Assembly: GCA_031296755.1 (NCBI GenBank)
Contig: JAUMMZ010000025.1
Span: 87,862 to 151,861, forward strand
DNA: 64,000 nucleotides
Source: Collinsella sp.
GTDB lineage: Bacteria > Actinomycetota > Coriobacteriia > Coriobacteriales > Coriobacteriaceae
Reading direction: 5' to 3'
Below, in pieces: positions 44,157 to 56,075 of the stretch (position 1 is the first letter of the stretch; each line of letters begins with the position of its first letter). The notes beneath the pieces were generated by a model. The model saw only the letters and a list, made by a program, of their open reading frames with translations. It did no database searches and was not told the origin of the DNA. A program made the translations under genes and the position numbers.

Positions 44157-45098
44157 TTATGCCAAGAACTCCTTGGTGGTCGCCACGATGTTGGCGGCGT
44201 CCAGGCCATACTTGTGCAAGAGCTCGGCACCCGGGCCGGACTCGCCAAAGGTGTCGTTGACGCCGATCTTCTTGAGGGGCGTCGGGCACTGCTCGCACAG
44301 GACGTCGGCAACGGCGCTGCCCAGGCCACCGATTACAGAATGCTCCTCGACGGTCACGACGTGGCCGGTCTTGGTGGCGCTCTTGACGATCAGGTCGGCA
44401 TCGATGGGCTTGATGGTGTGCATGTTGATGACCTCGGCGTCGATGCCCTCGGCAGCGAGCTGCTCGGCGGCCTCGAGAGCCTCGCCGACCATCAGGCCGC
44501 AGGCGATGATGGTGACGTCGGCGCCCTCGCGCATGACAATGCCCTTACCCAACTCGAAGTTGTAGGTCTCGGGGTCGTTGATAACCGGCGAGGCCAAACG
44601 AGCGAAGCGCATGTACACCGGACCGTCGCACTCGTAGGCGGCGCGCGTTACGGCGCGGGCCTCGACGTCGTCGGCAGGAACGATCACAGTCATGCCGGGG
44701 ATGACGCGCATGAGGGCAATATCCTCGCAGCACTGGTGCGTGGCGCCATCCTCGCCCACCGAGATACCGGCATGCGTGGCACCGATCTTAACGTTGAGAT
44801 GCGGGTAGCCGATGGAGTTACGGACCTGCTCAAAGGCGCGGCCGGCGGCAAACATGGCAAAGGTGCTCGCGAAGGCAACGCGGCCGGTGGTCGCGATACC
44901 GGCGGCGACGCCCATCAGGTTGCTCTCGGCAATGCCCACATCGAAGAAACGATCGGGGCAGGCGGCCTTGAACTTGCCGGTCTGCGTGGCGGCGGCCAGG
45001 TCGGCGTCGAGGACCACAAAGTCATCGTGCTCGTTGGCGAGCTCGACGAGGGCCTCGCCGTAGCTTACGCGCGTGGCGATTTTTTTGACGTCTGCCAT
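44157..45098 (-). CDS. Transketolase, C-terminal subunit
   Basis: 313 residues holding the pyrimidine-binding (E1-type) domain and C-terminal domain of transketolase: DADLAAATQTGKFKAACPDRFFDVGIAESNLMGVAAG, then GATHAGISVGEDGATHQCCEDIALMRVIPGM and VTVEEHSVIGGLGSAV. It pairs with the N-terminal subunit encoded upstream; together they transfer two-carbon units in the pentose phosphate pathway using thiamine diphosphate. Start ATG 45098 follows GAGAGGAG and overlaps the region of the preceding stop. Split transketolases are usual in anaerobic Firmicutes and Coriobacteriia. Confidence 0.93.
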   Translation of the reverse strand: MADVKKIATRVSYGEALVELANEHDDFVVLDADLAAATQTGKFKAACPDRFFDVGIAESNLMGVAAGIATTGRVAFASTFAMFAAGRAFEQVRNSIGYPHLNVKIGATHAGISVGEDGATHQCCEDIALMRVIPGMTVIVPADDVEARAVTRAAYECDGPVYMRFARLASPVINDPETYNFELGKGIVMREGADVTIIACGLMVGEALEAAEQLAAEGIDAEVINMHTIKPIDADLIVKSATKTGHVVTVEEHSVIGGLGSAVADVLCEQCPTPLKKIGVNDTFGESGPGAELLHKYGLDAANIVATTKEFLA

Positions 45099-45099
45099 C

Positions 45100-45930
45100 C
45101 TAGAGCTCCTCTCCGGCGGCCGTGAGCTCTGCCATGGCCTGCTCAAACTGTTCATCGTTGGGGGCCTTGCCGTGCCAACCAACCTGGTTCTCCATAAAGG
45201 AAACGCCCTTGCCCTTCATGGTCTCGGCGATGATGGCGGTCGGCTGACCCTTGGTGGCGCGGGCCTCGGCAAAGGCGGCGCGGATCTGATCGAAATCGTT
45301 GCCGTCGGCAAGCTCCACCACGTGGAACTTAAAGGCGCGGAACTTGTCGGCGAGCGGCATGGGGTCGTTGACCTCCTCGACGGGGCCGTCGATCTGCAGG
45401 CCGTTGTGGTCGACGATCACGCAGAGGTTATCGAGCTGATGGTTGCCGGCAAACATGGCTGCCTCCCAGACCTGGCCCTCCTCGCTCTCGCCATCACCCA
45501 GCAGGGCGTACGTGCGGTAAGTATCGCCCCAGTGCTTGGCGGCAACCGCCATGCCCACGGCGGCGGAGATGCCCTGGCCGAGCGAGCCGGTGGACATATC
45601 GACGCCCGGGGTGTCGTTCATGTTGGGATGACCTTGCAGGTGGCTGCCGATATGGCGCAGCGTCTCGAGATCCTCCTTGGGGAAGAACCCACGCTCGGCG
45701 AGCACGGCGTACAGGCCCGGAGCGCAATGGCCCTTGGAGAGCACAAAACGGTCGCGATCGGCCTTGCGGGGATCGGCCGGGTCGACGTTCATTTCCTCAA
45801 AGTACAGATAGGTCATGATGTCGGCAGCGCCGAGCGAACCGCCCGGATGGCCGGACTTGGCAGCGTGCACGCCGGTGACGATGCCCTTCCTTACCTCGTT
45901 GGCAACCTTTTTGAGCTCTTCGTCGCTCAT
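45100..45930 (-). CDS. Transketolase, N-terminal subunit
   Basis: 276 residues with the thiamine-diphosphate domain: SGHPGGSLGAADIM, FVLSKGHCAPGLYAVLAERGF, TGSLGQGISAAVGMA and the Mg/ThDP motif GDGESEEGQVWEAAM...NLCVIVDHNGLQIDG. Strong start. The stop lies one base from the next ATG, so the two subunits are made in step. Confidence 0.94.
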   Translation of the reverse strand: MSDEELKKVANEVRKGIVTGVHAAKSGHPGGSLGAADIMTYLYFEEMNVDPADPRKADRDRFVLSKGHCAPGLYAVLAERGFFPKEDLETLRHIGSHLQGHPNMNDTPGVDMSTGSLGQGISAAVGMAVAAKHWGDTYRTYALLGDGESEEGQVWEAAMFAGNHQLDNLCVIVDHNGLQIDGPVEEVNDPMPLADKFRAFKFHVVELADGNDFDQIRAAFAEARATKGQPTAIIAETMKGKGVSFMENQVGWHGKAPNDEQFEQAMAELTAAGEEL

Positions 45931-46138
45931 TGTGCCTTCCTTTCATCCTCATTAGACAAAATGCGCACGGCACGGAAAGGTAATCCCAACACAGCCGCAA
46001 TGCACGTACGTCATTCATTATGCTGGAAACTGATGGCTTTACCAGAGTTTTTATCATTATTTGAACAATTTAGCAGGCAGAACCGCTGATGAAACGGTTT
46101 ATCAATGTGAACGTCTTTTGGATGGAACGCGATCGACC

Positions 46139-47029
46139 CTACGCGCTAATGTCCTTGAATCCCTCGCCGAAGGCTTCCGTAACGTCGGCAACCGTCACGA
46201 TGGCATGAGGATCGCGCTCGCGCACGATCGTCTTGAGGGTATTGAGCTCTCGACGGCTCACGATGACCATAATCACTGGCTTCTCGGCACCCGAATACAT
46301 GCCAGTCGCCTTAAACTTGGTACAACCACGACCCAGGCCATACATGATATCGGCAGCGATATCAGGGAACTTGTCCGAGATGATGAGTACCATACGGCGT
46401 TTGTTGCCACCATCGACCACGGCATCGATCACGTAGCCGCTAATGACCATCGAAAGGCCTGCATACAGTGCGTTTTCGATTGAAAAGACCGGAGCCGATA
46501 GCGCGCATACGGCAACATCGATCGCCATGACGGTCGAGCCCACCGGCAGCGAGGTGTTACGCGAGATGATTTGGCCAATCGTGTCCGAACCGCCGGTGTT
46601 GGCGCCGGCGCGCAACACCATGCCGTAACCGATGCCCGTAATAATGCCGCCCCACATGGCAGGGAGCATCAGGTCCGCATCCGCCAGAGGTGCTACAAAC
46701 TGGGCGAACAGATCGGTAAAGAAGCCCAGCAGCACAAAGCCCGTCGCGGTCTGCACCACGTAGAACATGCCGCCCTCGCGCATAACGACCAACAACAGCA
46801 AGGCGTTCATCACGATCGTCTGAATACCAACGGGAAGCGATAGGCCGCGCGCCGCGCCGACCGCCTGGATAATGGTGGCAAGGCCCGTAACGCCACCGGC
46901 GGCAAGACCGTTGGGAATCAAAAACAAGTCGGTCGCGATGGCGGCCAAGGCACACCCCAACATGATCTGGGGCAGGTCGTGAAAGAAGTTCATCGAAAGA
47001 ATGCGCTTGATGTCCAGACGATATGCCAT
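46139..47029 (-). CDS. YitT-family membrane protein
   Basis: 296 residues. Five or six hydrophobic segments fill the first 200 residues (IMLGCALAAIATDLFLIPNGLAAGGVTGLATII; GIGYGMVLRAGANTGGSDTI are family marks), then a soluble DUF2179 domain (FPDIAADIMYGLGRGCTKFKATGMYSGAEKPVIMVIVSRRELNTLK). Function unknown; some relatives are proposed transporters. ATG 47029 follows GGGAGG. Its leader contains the terminator at 47041-47070. Confidence 0.88.
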   Translation of the reverse strand: MAYRLDIKRILSMNFFHDLPQIMLGCALAAIATDLFLIPNGLAAGGVTGLATIIQAVGAARGLSLPVGIQTIVMNALLLLVVMREGGMFYVVQTATGFVLLGFFTDLFAQFVAPLADADLMLPAMWGGIITGIGYGMVLRAGANTGGSDTIGQIISRNTSLPVGSTVMAIDVAVCALSAPVFSIENALYAGLSMVISGYVIDAVVDGGNKRRMVLIISDKFPDIAADIMYGLGRGCTKFKATGMYSGAEKPVIMVIVSRRELNTLKTIVRERDPHAIVTVADVTEAFGEGFKDISA

Positions 47030-47040
47030 GCTGCCTCCCT

Positions 47041-47070
47041 CAAAAAAGCGCACCCAAACGGATGCGCTTT
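47041..47070 (-). terminator. Terminator of secA-prfB, lying just upstream of the yitT ribosome site
   Basis: Minus strand AAAGCGCA ... TGCGCTTTTTTG around CCGTTTGGG, with T6. It ends only 12-16 bp before the yitT ATG, so it either ends the secA-prfB message or attenuates yitT. A second terminator (51433-51462) has the same loop sequence CACCCAAACGGATG. Confidence 0.8.
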
Positions 47071-47197
47071 GAACTTCTTCTTGTATTCGATTCTACCGAT
47101 TCGCCGGACAAAAACCACCCCTGCGCAGGGTTTGCTCTGGATACAAAACCACACCGCTCGGAGGGTTTTAATCCATTTCCACATAAACCCGGGCGGT

Positions 47198-48345
47198 TTA
47201 AGCAGACGGGGTCTCCGCGTCAGCGTTGCCGGTAGCCCAGCGATGGTAGCCAATAACAAACGGGTCCAGGTCGCCATCGTCAAGGACGGCCTCGACATTG
47301 CTGGTCTCCACGCCCGTGCGTAAGTCCTTGACCATCTGGTACGGGTAGAGCACGTAGCTGCGAATCTGGTTGCCAAAACCAATCGTGGTCTTGGGTCCGC
47401 GGATCTCATCGAGCGCCTCGGCGCGCTTCTCGAGCTCAATCTCGTACAGGCGAGCCTTGAGGATCTGCATGCACGCGGCCTTGTTCTGAATCTGGCTGCG
47501 CTCGTTTTGGCAGGTGACCACAATGCCGCTGGGAAAATGCGTCACGCGCACGGCGGAGTCGGTGGTGTTGACGCCCTGACCGCCCGGGCCGCTCGCGTGG
47601 TACACGTCCACGCGGATGTCATCGGGACTGATCTCGATGTCGATATCATCGGGTAGCACGGGGATGACCTCGACGCCGGCAAACGTGGTCTGGCGGCGCT
47701 TCTTGTCGTCGGTGGGGCTAATGCGAACCAAGCGGTGGACGCCGGCCTCGGCGCGCAGCATGCCAAATGCGTCCTTGCCCTCGACGGTAAAGGTCGCACG
47801 GTCAATGCCGATGACCTCGGCCGCGGGACAGTCGTTGATGGTGACCTTCCAGCCGCGACGCTGGCAGTACTTCATGTACATCTTAAAGAGCATGAAGGTC
47901 CAGTCCTGGGCCTCCAGACCACCCTGTCCGGGCTTGATGGTCACAATGGCATCGCCGTGATCGAACTCACCGGTAAACCAGCTCGAAAGCTCAAGCTCAT
48001 CGATGGCACGGGCCAGGCGCTCAGCCGTGGCTGCAGCCTCCTCGCGAAGGGCGGCGGCGTCGGGGTCATCCCCCATCTCCTCGGCAAGCTCCAGCGCGGC
48101 GCGGGCATCGGAAAGCTCGCCGCGCGCGGTGTCCACGGCAGCGATATCTTCCTTGGTACGCGCGATCTCCTCCATGGTGGCACGGGCGGCGTCGGCGTCA
48201 TCCCAAAAGCCAGGGGCAACACTTTTGGCCTCGAGCTCGGTCACGCGCGTGCGCTTTTCGTCCAAATGGAGATACGACTCGACCTCGCCGAGCCGGTCCG
48301 CGAACGCGTCCAGCTCGGCGGGCGTTACCTCTAAAGCCTCAGCCA

Positions 48346-48346
<1 letters not shown>
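47198..48346 (-). CDS. prfB: Peptide chain release factor 2
   Basis: Recognises stop codons UGA and UAA and releases the peptide. 382 residues in one frame, without the programmed +1 shift known from E. coli. The GGQ motif is in SGPGGQGVN (about 252). The stop-codon reading tripeptide, SPF in typical RF2, is here Ser210-Pro211-Thr212 (RISPTDDKKRRQTTF). Its ATG overlaps the secA stop (TAATG). Actinobacterial flavour: TTFAGVEVIP. Confidence 0.94.
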
Positions 48347-51153
<2,807 letters not shown>

Positions 51154-51288
51154 GTGGTTTTCCTTTTTGGCCATCGCCCACGCCGTGCAGCTGCGGGCGA
51201 GTTAAACACAGATGATTGTACTTTAGCCAAACAAGGCGCGGCCTATACGGTCGACCTCGACCGCCACGTAATAACTACGACCCGACCG

Positions 51289-51323
51289 ACCTGCCAAAAA
51301 GGGACTGGTTTATTTTGGCAGGT
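51289..51323. repeat. CTGCCAAAA inverted repeat (family 5)
   Basis: ACCTGCCAAAA ... TTTTGGCAGGT, 11-bp perfect arms around a centre containing GGGACTGG. Second copy of the repeat at 39096-39134. Confidence 0.8.
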
Positions 51324-51354
51324 TTTATCTGGGAAAACGCCGTCACTCTGCCAT

Positions 51355-51421
51355 TTGGTGCAAACCAACCCGTCCCCTTCGCACCAATCTGGTGCAATGG
51401 GAACGGGTTAGCCTGCACCAA
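51355..51421. repeat. TTGGTGCA intergenic repeat (family 3)
   Basis: TTGGTGCAAACCAACCCGTCC ... GCACCAA, TC, TGGTGCAATGGGAACGGG ... TGCACCAA. With the family 5 unit and the rpmE terminator it fills the gap between secA and rpmE. Confidence 0.78.
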
Positions 51422-51432
51422 TAAAAAGAAAA

Positions 51433-51462
51433 GGGCCGCGCACCCAAACGGATGCACGGCCC
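51433..51462 (-). terminator. Terminator of rpmE
   Basis: Minus strand GGGCCGTGCA ... TGCGCGGCCC followed by TTTTCTTTTTA, about 38 bp after the rpmE stop. Confidence 0.85.
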
Positions 51463-51499
51463 TCATGCCATGAATGCGAGTGATTCCGCGGCGAGCTAT

Positions 51500-51925
51500 T
51501 TACTCAGCAGCCTCGGTGGTCTCGGCCTCGGCAGCGGCCTCCTCGACGGGAGCCTCTGCGGGAGCCTCGGCGGCCTGCTTGGCAGCCTCCTCGGCAAACT
51601 TAGCAGCACGCTTGGCCTTCTCGGCAGCCTTAGCCTCAGCGGCGGCCTTGCGAGCGGCCTCGGCCTCAGCAGCCTTGGCAGCCTTGGCAGCCTTGGCCTC
51701 CTCAGCCTTCTTGAGCTGGGCGGCAGCGGCGCCACCGAACTTGTCGGCGAAGCGCTGGACGCGTCCACCGGTGTCGACGAACTTCTGCTGGCCGGTGTAG
51801 AACGGGTGGCACTCGTTGCAAAGCTCGACCTTCATCTCAGACACGGTAGCGTGCGTCTTGAAGGTGTTGCCGCAGGAGCACGTCACCGTGCACTCGACAT
51901 ACTGGGGATGGATACCCTGCTTCAT
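51500..51925 (-). CDS. rpmE: Ribosomal protein L31 with long Ala/Glu/Lys-rich tail
   Basis: Residues 1-66 are a zinc-type L31: [45 protein letters not shown], with four Cys for zinc. Residues 67-141 form an extension dominated by Ala, Lys and Glu ([20 protein letters not shown]), predicted helical or disordered and roughly doubling the protein. Start fixed by AAGGAG. The C+ form suggests zinc-replete use; no C- paralogue is in the window. Confidence 0.92.
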   Translation of the reverse strand: MKQGIHPQYVECTVTCSCGNTFKTHATVSEMKVELCNECHPFYTGQQKFVDTGGRVQRFADKFGGAAAAQLKKAEEAKAAKAAKAAEAEAARKAAAEAKAAEKAKRAAKFAEEAAKQAAEAPAEAPVEEAAAEAETTEAAE

Positions 51926-52231
51926 GGTAGGACTCCTTATTGGTCAGGCGCTGGTTACCGATCAGCGCATAAGGCGTCTTGGTTTCCGACCAAGACAACA
52001 AACTTGGCTATGGTACCACGGCGTCGCGCGTCCCACAAAAGGTTCACGGTCTTTGTGCAGGGCGGCGTGGCCAACCGCAGCGAGCACGCACCCCGACGAG
52101 CCTTCACCCATGTTGCAGACGTGTAACGCCGCAGTAAGCACACCCCTTTTGGCGCCAGACAGGTACAATGATGAACACTGTACCGTAGCGGAGCGCCCCG
52201 CGCGCGCCGCAATCACGCGAAAGGGTTTCCC

Positions 52232-52519
52232 ATGGCCGAGATCTCGTCCTCCCGTATCGTCATCACCGTCCTTGGCAAGAACCGCCCCGGCATCGTCGCC
52301 GGCGTCACCCGCGTTCTGGGCGAGGCCAACGTCGACATCCGCGACATTACGCAGTCCATTATCGAGGACATCTTCACCATGACCATGCTGGCCGACACCG
52401 CCGAGTCCAAGCTCGACTTCGCCGAACTGCAGAAGGCACTGGCCGAGGCCGGCGAGCTTTCGGGCGTCAACGTGTCCATCCAACGCGAGGATGTTTTTAA
52501 CTTTATGTACCGCCTGTAG
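52232..52519 (+). CDS. ACT-domain protein
   Basis: 95 residues: RIVITVLGKNRPGIVAGVTRVLGEANVDIRDITQ is a clear ACT domain start, followed by DIFTMTMLADTAESKLDF. This matches the UPF0237-type ACT proteins of unknown function that may bind amino acids. ATG follows AAAGGG. An inverted pair GGTACA/TGTACC at 52163-52185 upstream may be regulatory. The citrate synthase gene follows after 78 bp on the same strand. Confidence 0.9.
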   Translation: MAEISSSRIVITVLGKNRPGIVAGVTRVLGEANVDIRDITQSIIEDIFTMTMLADTAESKLDFAELQKALAEAGELSGVNVSIQREDVFNFMYRL

Positions 52520-52597
52520 CGAACAGGCCGTGCGGGAACAGGCCGGCGCATCTGCACCCAAGCACGCCGCCCCCACACGGCCCCGAGAGGAGCGCGC

Positions 52598-54016
52598 ATG
52601 GCTTACGACGCCAAGAAAATCTACTACCGCTTCGATGACCACTTGAGCCGCCTGGTTCTGGATTACGAAGCAAGCCGCCAGATTTCGCCTGAGAGCGAAA
52701 ACCTCTACCACGGCCTGCCGACCGACCCTTATGACGAGGGCCTGTTTGTCGAGCACAATGTCAAGCGCGGCCTGCGCAATGCCGACGGCTCGGGCGTGGT
52801 CGCGGGCCTCACTCGTATCTCGGATGTGCACGGCTACAACAAGGTCGACGGAAAGGTCGTGCCCGATCAGGGCAAGCTCACGCTTCGCGGCTACAGCATC
52901 GAGGATCTGGTCAACAATGCCCAGGCCGAGAATCGCTACGGCTACGAAGAAGTCGCCTATCTGCTTATCACGGGTTCGCTGCCCAACAAGGAAGAGCTCG
53001 ACGGCTTCTGCGAGCGCCTGGGTGCCTTTAGACATCTGAGCGACGAGTACGTCAAAGAGTTCCCCATGACCACGGTGTCGTCGAGCATCATGAATGTGCT
53101 CCAGCGCGCCGTGCTGCTGCTCTACGCCTTCGATGCCGAACCAGACGTGATCACGCCCGAGCACGAAATCGACGTCGCTATTTCCATGCTCGCACGTCTC
53201 CCGCGCATCGCCGCCTTCGCACACATGGCCTCGATCGCCAAGCTTCGCGGCTCCGAGGTTCACGTGCCGCACCCCACGCCCGGTCTCTCCACCGCCGAGA
53301 CCATCCTACAGGTCCTGCGCGGCGGCATGGCGTTCACCCGCGATGAGGCGATGCTGCTCGACGTGATGCTCATGCTGCATGCCGAGCACGGCGGCGGCAA
53401 CAATTCTACGTTTGCCTGCCGCGTGCTGTCCTCCTCGGCCACCGACCCGTATTCCGCCTACGCCGCGGCTATCGGCTCGCTCAAGGGTCCGCGCCACGGC
53501 GGCGCCAACGCCAAGGTCGTGTCTATGCACGAGGACATCCGTGCGCATGTCTCCAATTGGGAGGACGAGGACGAGGTCGCAGCCTACCTGGGCAAGATCC
53601 TCGACAAGCAGGCCTTCGACGGCACGGGCCTCATCTACGGTATGGGCCACGCCGTCTACACGCTGAGCGACCCGCGCGCCGAGGTGTGCCGCCGTTACGC
53701 GCGCACGCTTGCCGCCAAGAAGGACTTGGGCGAGGAGTTCGCGCTCATCGAGCGCATCGAGCGCCTGGCCCCGCAGGTGATGCGCGATCACGGCATGACC
53801 AAGCCCATCTGCGCCAACATCGACCTGTACACGGGCTTTATCTACAAGATGCTCGGCGTGCCCGAGACGCTCTTTACGCCGCTGTTCGCCGTCGCCCGCA
53901 TGGCCGGCTGGTCGGCGCACCGCATGGAAGAGCTCTTCTGCGCGCATCGCATCATCCGCCCGGCCTATCGTCCGGTGATCGAGCCGCTGGAGTATAAGCC
54001 GCTCGCCGACCGCTAG
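52598..54016 (+). CDS. Citrate synthase
   Basis: 472 residues. Condenses acetyl-CoA and oxaloacetate. Catalytic residues are recognisable: His in LHAEHGGGNNSTF, His in YGMGHAVYTLSDPR and Asp in NIDLYTGFIYKMLG; GPRHGGANAKV is the substrate loop. The N-terminal region (YRFDDHLSRLVLDYEASRQISPESENLYHGLP) is typical of the anaerobe-type citrate/methylcitrate synthases. GAGAGGAG precedes the start. With gltBD it could supply 2-oxoglutarate for glutamate, though no aconitase or isocitrate dehydrogenase is in the window. Confidence 0.93.
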   Translation: MAYDAKKIYYRFDDHLSRLVLDYEASRQISPESENLYHGLPTDPYDEGLFVEHNVKRGLRNADGSGVVAGLTRISDVHGYNKVDGKVVPDQGKLTLRGYSIEDLVNNAQAENRYGYEEVAYLLITGSLPNKEELDGFCERLGAFRHLSDEYVKEFPMTTVSSSIMNVLQRAVLLLYAFDAEPDVITPEHEIDVAISMLARLPRIAAFAHMASIAKLRGSEVHVPHPTPGLSTAETILQVLRGGMAFTRDEAMLLDVMLMLHAEHGGGNNSTFACRVLSSSATDPYSAYAAAIGSLKGPRHGGANAKVVSMHEDIRAHVSNWEDEDEVAAYLGKILDKQAFDGTGLIYGMGHAVYTLSDPRAEVCRRYARTLAAKKDLGEEFALIERIERLAPQVMRDHGMTKPICANIDLYTGFIYKMLGVPETLFTPLFAVARMAGWSAHRMEELFCAHRIIRPAYRPVIEPLEYKPLADR

Positions 54017-54040
54017 GACGCGGACCGTCATAGAACCCGA

Positions 54041-54078
54041 GCGTGGCCAGGGCATCACCGCCCTCGGCCACGCTTTTT
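54041..54078 (+). terminator. Terminator of citrate synthase gene
   Basis: GCGTGGCC ... GGCCACGC with an inner GGC/GCC pairing, then TTTTT, 24 bp after the stop. Confidence 0.88.
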
Positions 54079-54103
54079 ATGCCAGTAGAAAGGATCGCAA
54101 CGA

Positions 54104-54946
54104 ATGATTGTGTTTTCCGATATGGATGGAACGCTGCTGACGAGCGATAAGCAGATGAGCGACGCCACCTGGGCGATGCTCGACGAGCTTGCGCGCCGCG
54201 GTATTGAGTTTGTGCCCTGCACGGGGCGCCCGCTGTCGGGCATCTTTGAGCCCATCCTCGCTCACCCCGCCGTACACTACGCGGTCTGCGCCAACGGTGC
54301 CAGCGTCTGGCAGCTCGACGACGGTACGCCCACCGATACTTCACGTGCTACGTGCATTTTGAGCCGACCGCTCGACCGCGCCATCGCCCACCGCGTCCAT
54401 AGCATTGCCGCCGGCCATGACGTCACCTTCGATATCTTCGCGGACGGGCAGTGCTTCCTCCCCCGCTCGCTCTACACGCGCCTGGACGAATTCTGCGGCG
54501 GCGACCCCCACATCGCGGCTTCGCTCAAGCGCACACGAACACCGATCGACATGGATATCGACAACAAGATCGACGAGGTCGAGACACTCGAACGCATCGC
54601 CATGTACTGGCACGACCCAGCCGATCGCGACGCCATCGCGGCGGAGCTCGACACGCTCGGAGGCATTGAGGTCACGCGTTCGTACGCCATGAATATCGAG
54701 GTCATGGGCGAGGGAGCCACCAAGGGAACGGCACTCACGTGGCTGTGCGAGCACCTGGGCGAGCGTCTCGCCGACGCCTGGGCGTTCGGCGACAACATCA
54801 ACGACATCCCCATGCTGCAGGCAGCGGGCCACGGTATGGCCATGATCAACGCCGAGCCCGAGGACCGCGAGGCCGCCGACGCCATCACCGAATACGACAA
54901 CGACCACGACGGCGTCGCCCGCGCCATCATGACCGCCCTCGCCTAG
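54104..54946 (+). CDS. HAD-superfamily phosphatase, Cof type
   Basis: 280 residues. Motif I FSDMDGTLLTSD holds the nucleophile Asp; motif II CTGRPLSG; Lys in GATKGTAL; motif IV AFGDNINDIPML. The large C2 cap domain between motifs II and III marks the Cof/YkrA sugar-phosphatase branch. Substrate unknown, probably sugar or flavin phosphates. ATG follows AAAGGA. It faces a second HAD gene across a repeat-filled gap. Confidence 0.9.
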   Translation: MIVFSDMDGTLLTSDKQMSDATWAMLDELARRGIEFVPCTGRPLSGIFEPILAHPAVHYAVCANGASVWQLDDGTPTDTSRATCILSRPLDRAIAHRVHSIAAGHDVTFDIFADGQCFLPRSLYTRLDEFCGGDPHIAASLKRTRTPIDMDIDNKIDEVETLERIAMYWHDPADRDAIAAELDTLGGIEVTRSYAMNIEVMGEGATKGTALTWLCEHLGERLADAWAFGDNINDIPMLQAAGHGMAMINAEPEDREAADAITEYDNDHDGVARAIMTALA

Positions 54947-54948
54947 TC

Positions 54949-55070
54949 ATTGGGGACGTTCTTAGTCATTGGGTGTTCTTAAATGACTAGTCGTTGGGGA
55001 CACTCTTCGCGAAAAAGCTGCAAGGACTGTCCCCGGCTGCCGGCAGAAAAGGAACGTCCCTAACTGCCGG
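54949..55070. repeat. TTGGGGACGTTCTT and related intergenic repeats (families 4 and 6)
   Basis: Copies of TCATTGGGGACGTTCTTA and TTAAATGACTAGTCGTTGGGG, then CAAGGACTGTCCCCGGCTGCCGGCA..., which is the inverted counterpart of 8868-8909. The segment lies between two convergent HAD phosphatase genes and may also terminate both. Confidence 0.75.
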
Positions 55071-55071
55071 A

Positions 55072-55866
55072 TTAGGCGAGGCTCTCCAGAACACGGCGAA
55101 GTTCCTGCTGGACGGCGTGGTCGCGGTTGCAGCCCACGACGCGATCGGCAACCGCTTTGAGCGCGGGGCGCGCGTTTTCCATCGCACAGCCCGTGCCGAC
55201 AAAGCGAATGATCTCGTAGTCGTTCATCGAGTCGCCAAACGCCATGATCTCGTCGCGTCCAATGCCGTAATGCTCCGCAAGCTGTGCGATGCCCGAGGCC
55301 TTCGACACACCGGGCTGCATGGCATCGATCCATGCGTTGCCCGAGGGCGCAAAGGTAAAGAGCTGACCGAGTTCTCGCTGTAGCACGTACGCACTGTCCA
55401 TAACGGCACAGTCATCGCAAAAGATACTCGCCTTGATGATATTTACGCTGGGATCGGGCAGTTCCCAAATGCGCTCGGCATTGGGAAGGTCCTTATCGAC
55501 CTCGCGTACGAACTTGCACTCGTCATCGAGCAAGAAGGATTTGGTTCGGTCAAAGAGCGCAAGATGCAGATTGGGAAACGTCGCGACAGCCTGGGCGAGC
55601 CTTCGAATCGCCAGGTGCGAATACACCTCACGGTCTACCATTTTGCCGTCGGCGTAGACCTGGGCACCGTTAGCGGCGACAAAGTCCATCTTGTCGCGAA
55701 CGGGCGCAAAGAACTCGCACAGGCGATCGTAGCGACGACCTGACGATGCGGCGAAATGCACGCCATGCTCGTGTAGCGCCAGAATCAGTTCGTAGGTCTC
55801 GGGAGGCACCTGGCTGTTTTCGTCAAGCAACGTGCCGTCCATATCGGATGCAATCAGTTTAAACAT
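55072..55866 (-). CDS. HAD-superfamily phosphatase, Cof type
   Basis: 264 residues with ASDMDGTLLDENSQVP (nucleophile Asp), AASSGRRYDRL, Lys in VSKASGIAQL and MAFGDSMNDYEI. A typical C2-capped Cof-like phosphatase, distinct from the neighbour at 54104 (they share only family motifs). Its ribosome site GAAGGGAGC is buried in the hairpin at 55872-55933, so translation is likely regulated. Confidence 0.9.
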   Translation of the reverse strand: MFKLIASDMDGTLLDENSQVPPETYELILALHEHGVHFAASSGRRYDRLCEFFAPVRDKMDFVAANGAQVYADGKMVDREVYSHLAIRRLAQAVATFPNLHLALFDRTKSFLLDDECKFVREVDKDLPNAERIWELPDPSVNIIKASIFCDDCAVMDSAYVLQRELGQLFTFAPSGNAWIDAMQPGVSKASGIAQLAEHYGIGRDEIMAFGDSMNDYEIIRFVGTGCAMENARPALKAVADRVVGCNRDHAVQQELRRVLESLA

Positions 55867-55871
55867 AGAAA

Positions 55872-55933
55872 AGCTCCCTTCGGGCTTGTTGGAATCGAAC
55901 GTGTATCCAATTCCAACGTACCCAAAGGGAGCT
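55872..55933 (-). promoter_or_regulatory. Hairpin covering the ribosome site of the HAD gene
   Basis: Minus strand: AGCTCCCTTTGGG, then TTGGAAT/ATTCCAA, then CCCGAAGGGAGCT ending five bases before the ATG at 55866. The last arm contains the Shine-Dalgarno sequence. Followed by TTTTCT it could also act as a terminator. Outer stem 13 bp with one mismatch; inner stem 7 bp. Confidence 0.65.
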
Positions 55934-56046
55934 CAGGTAAGACTCCGCGGGCGCAAACGTTACAAGGACCTGGCAAATAGCTCACGCGCACCAGGGGTCC
56001 CACATTCGCAGCGCCAGGCAACACGTCAAAGAGTGTCGCAGGCGAC

Positions 56047-56075
56047 TAGACGTTTAAGAACGTCCCCGATGACTA
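56047..56075. repeat. Partial TTGGGGACGTTC repeat (family 4)
   Basis: TTTAAGAACGTCCCCGATGACTAG, an inverted partial copy of the elements at 23741 and 54949, directly after the adenine deaminase stop. The rest of 55934-56046 shows nothing distinctive. Confidence 0.65.

Noticed and set aside
44157..45930. Broken transketolase gene
   Set aside because: The two frames each have a strong start and complete domains; split transketolase is a normal arrangement in anaerobes.
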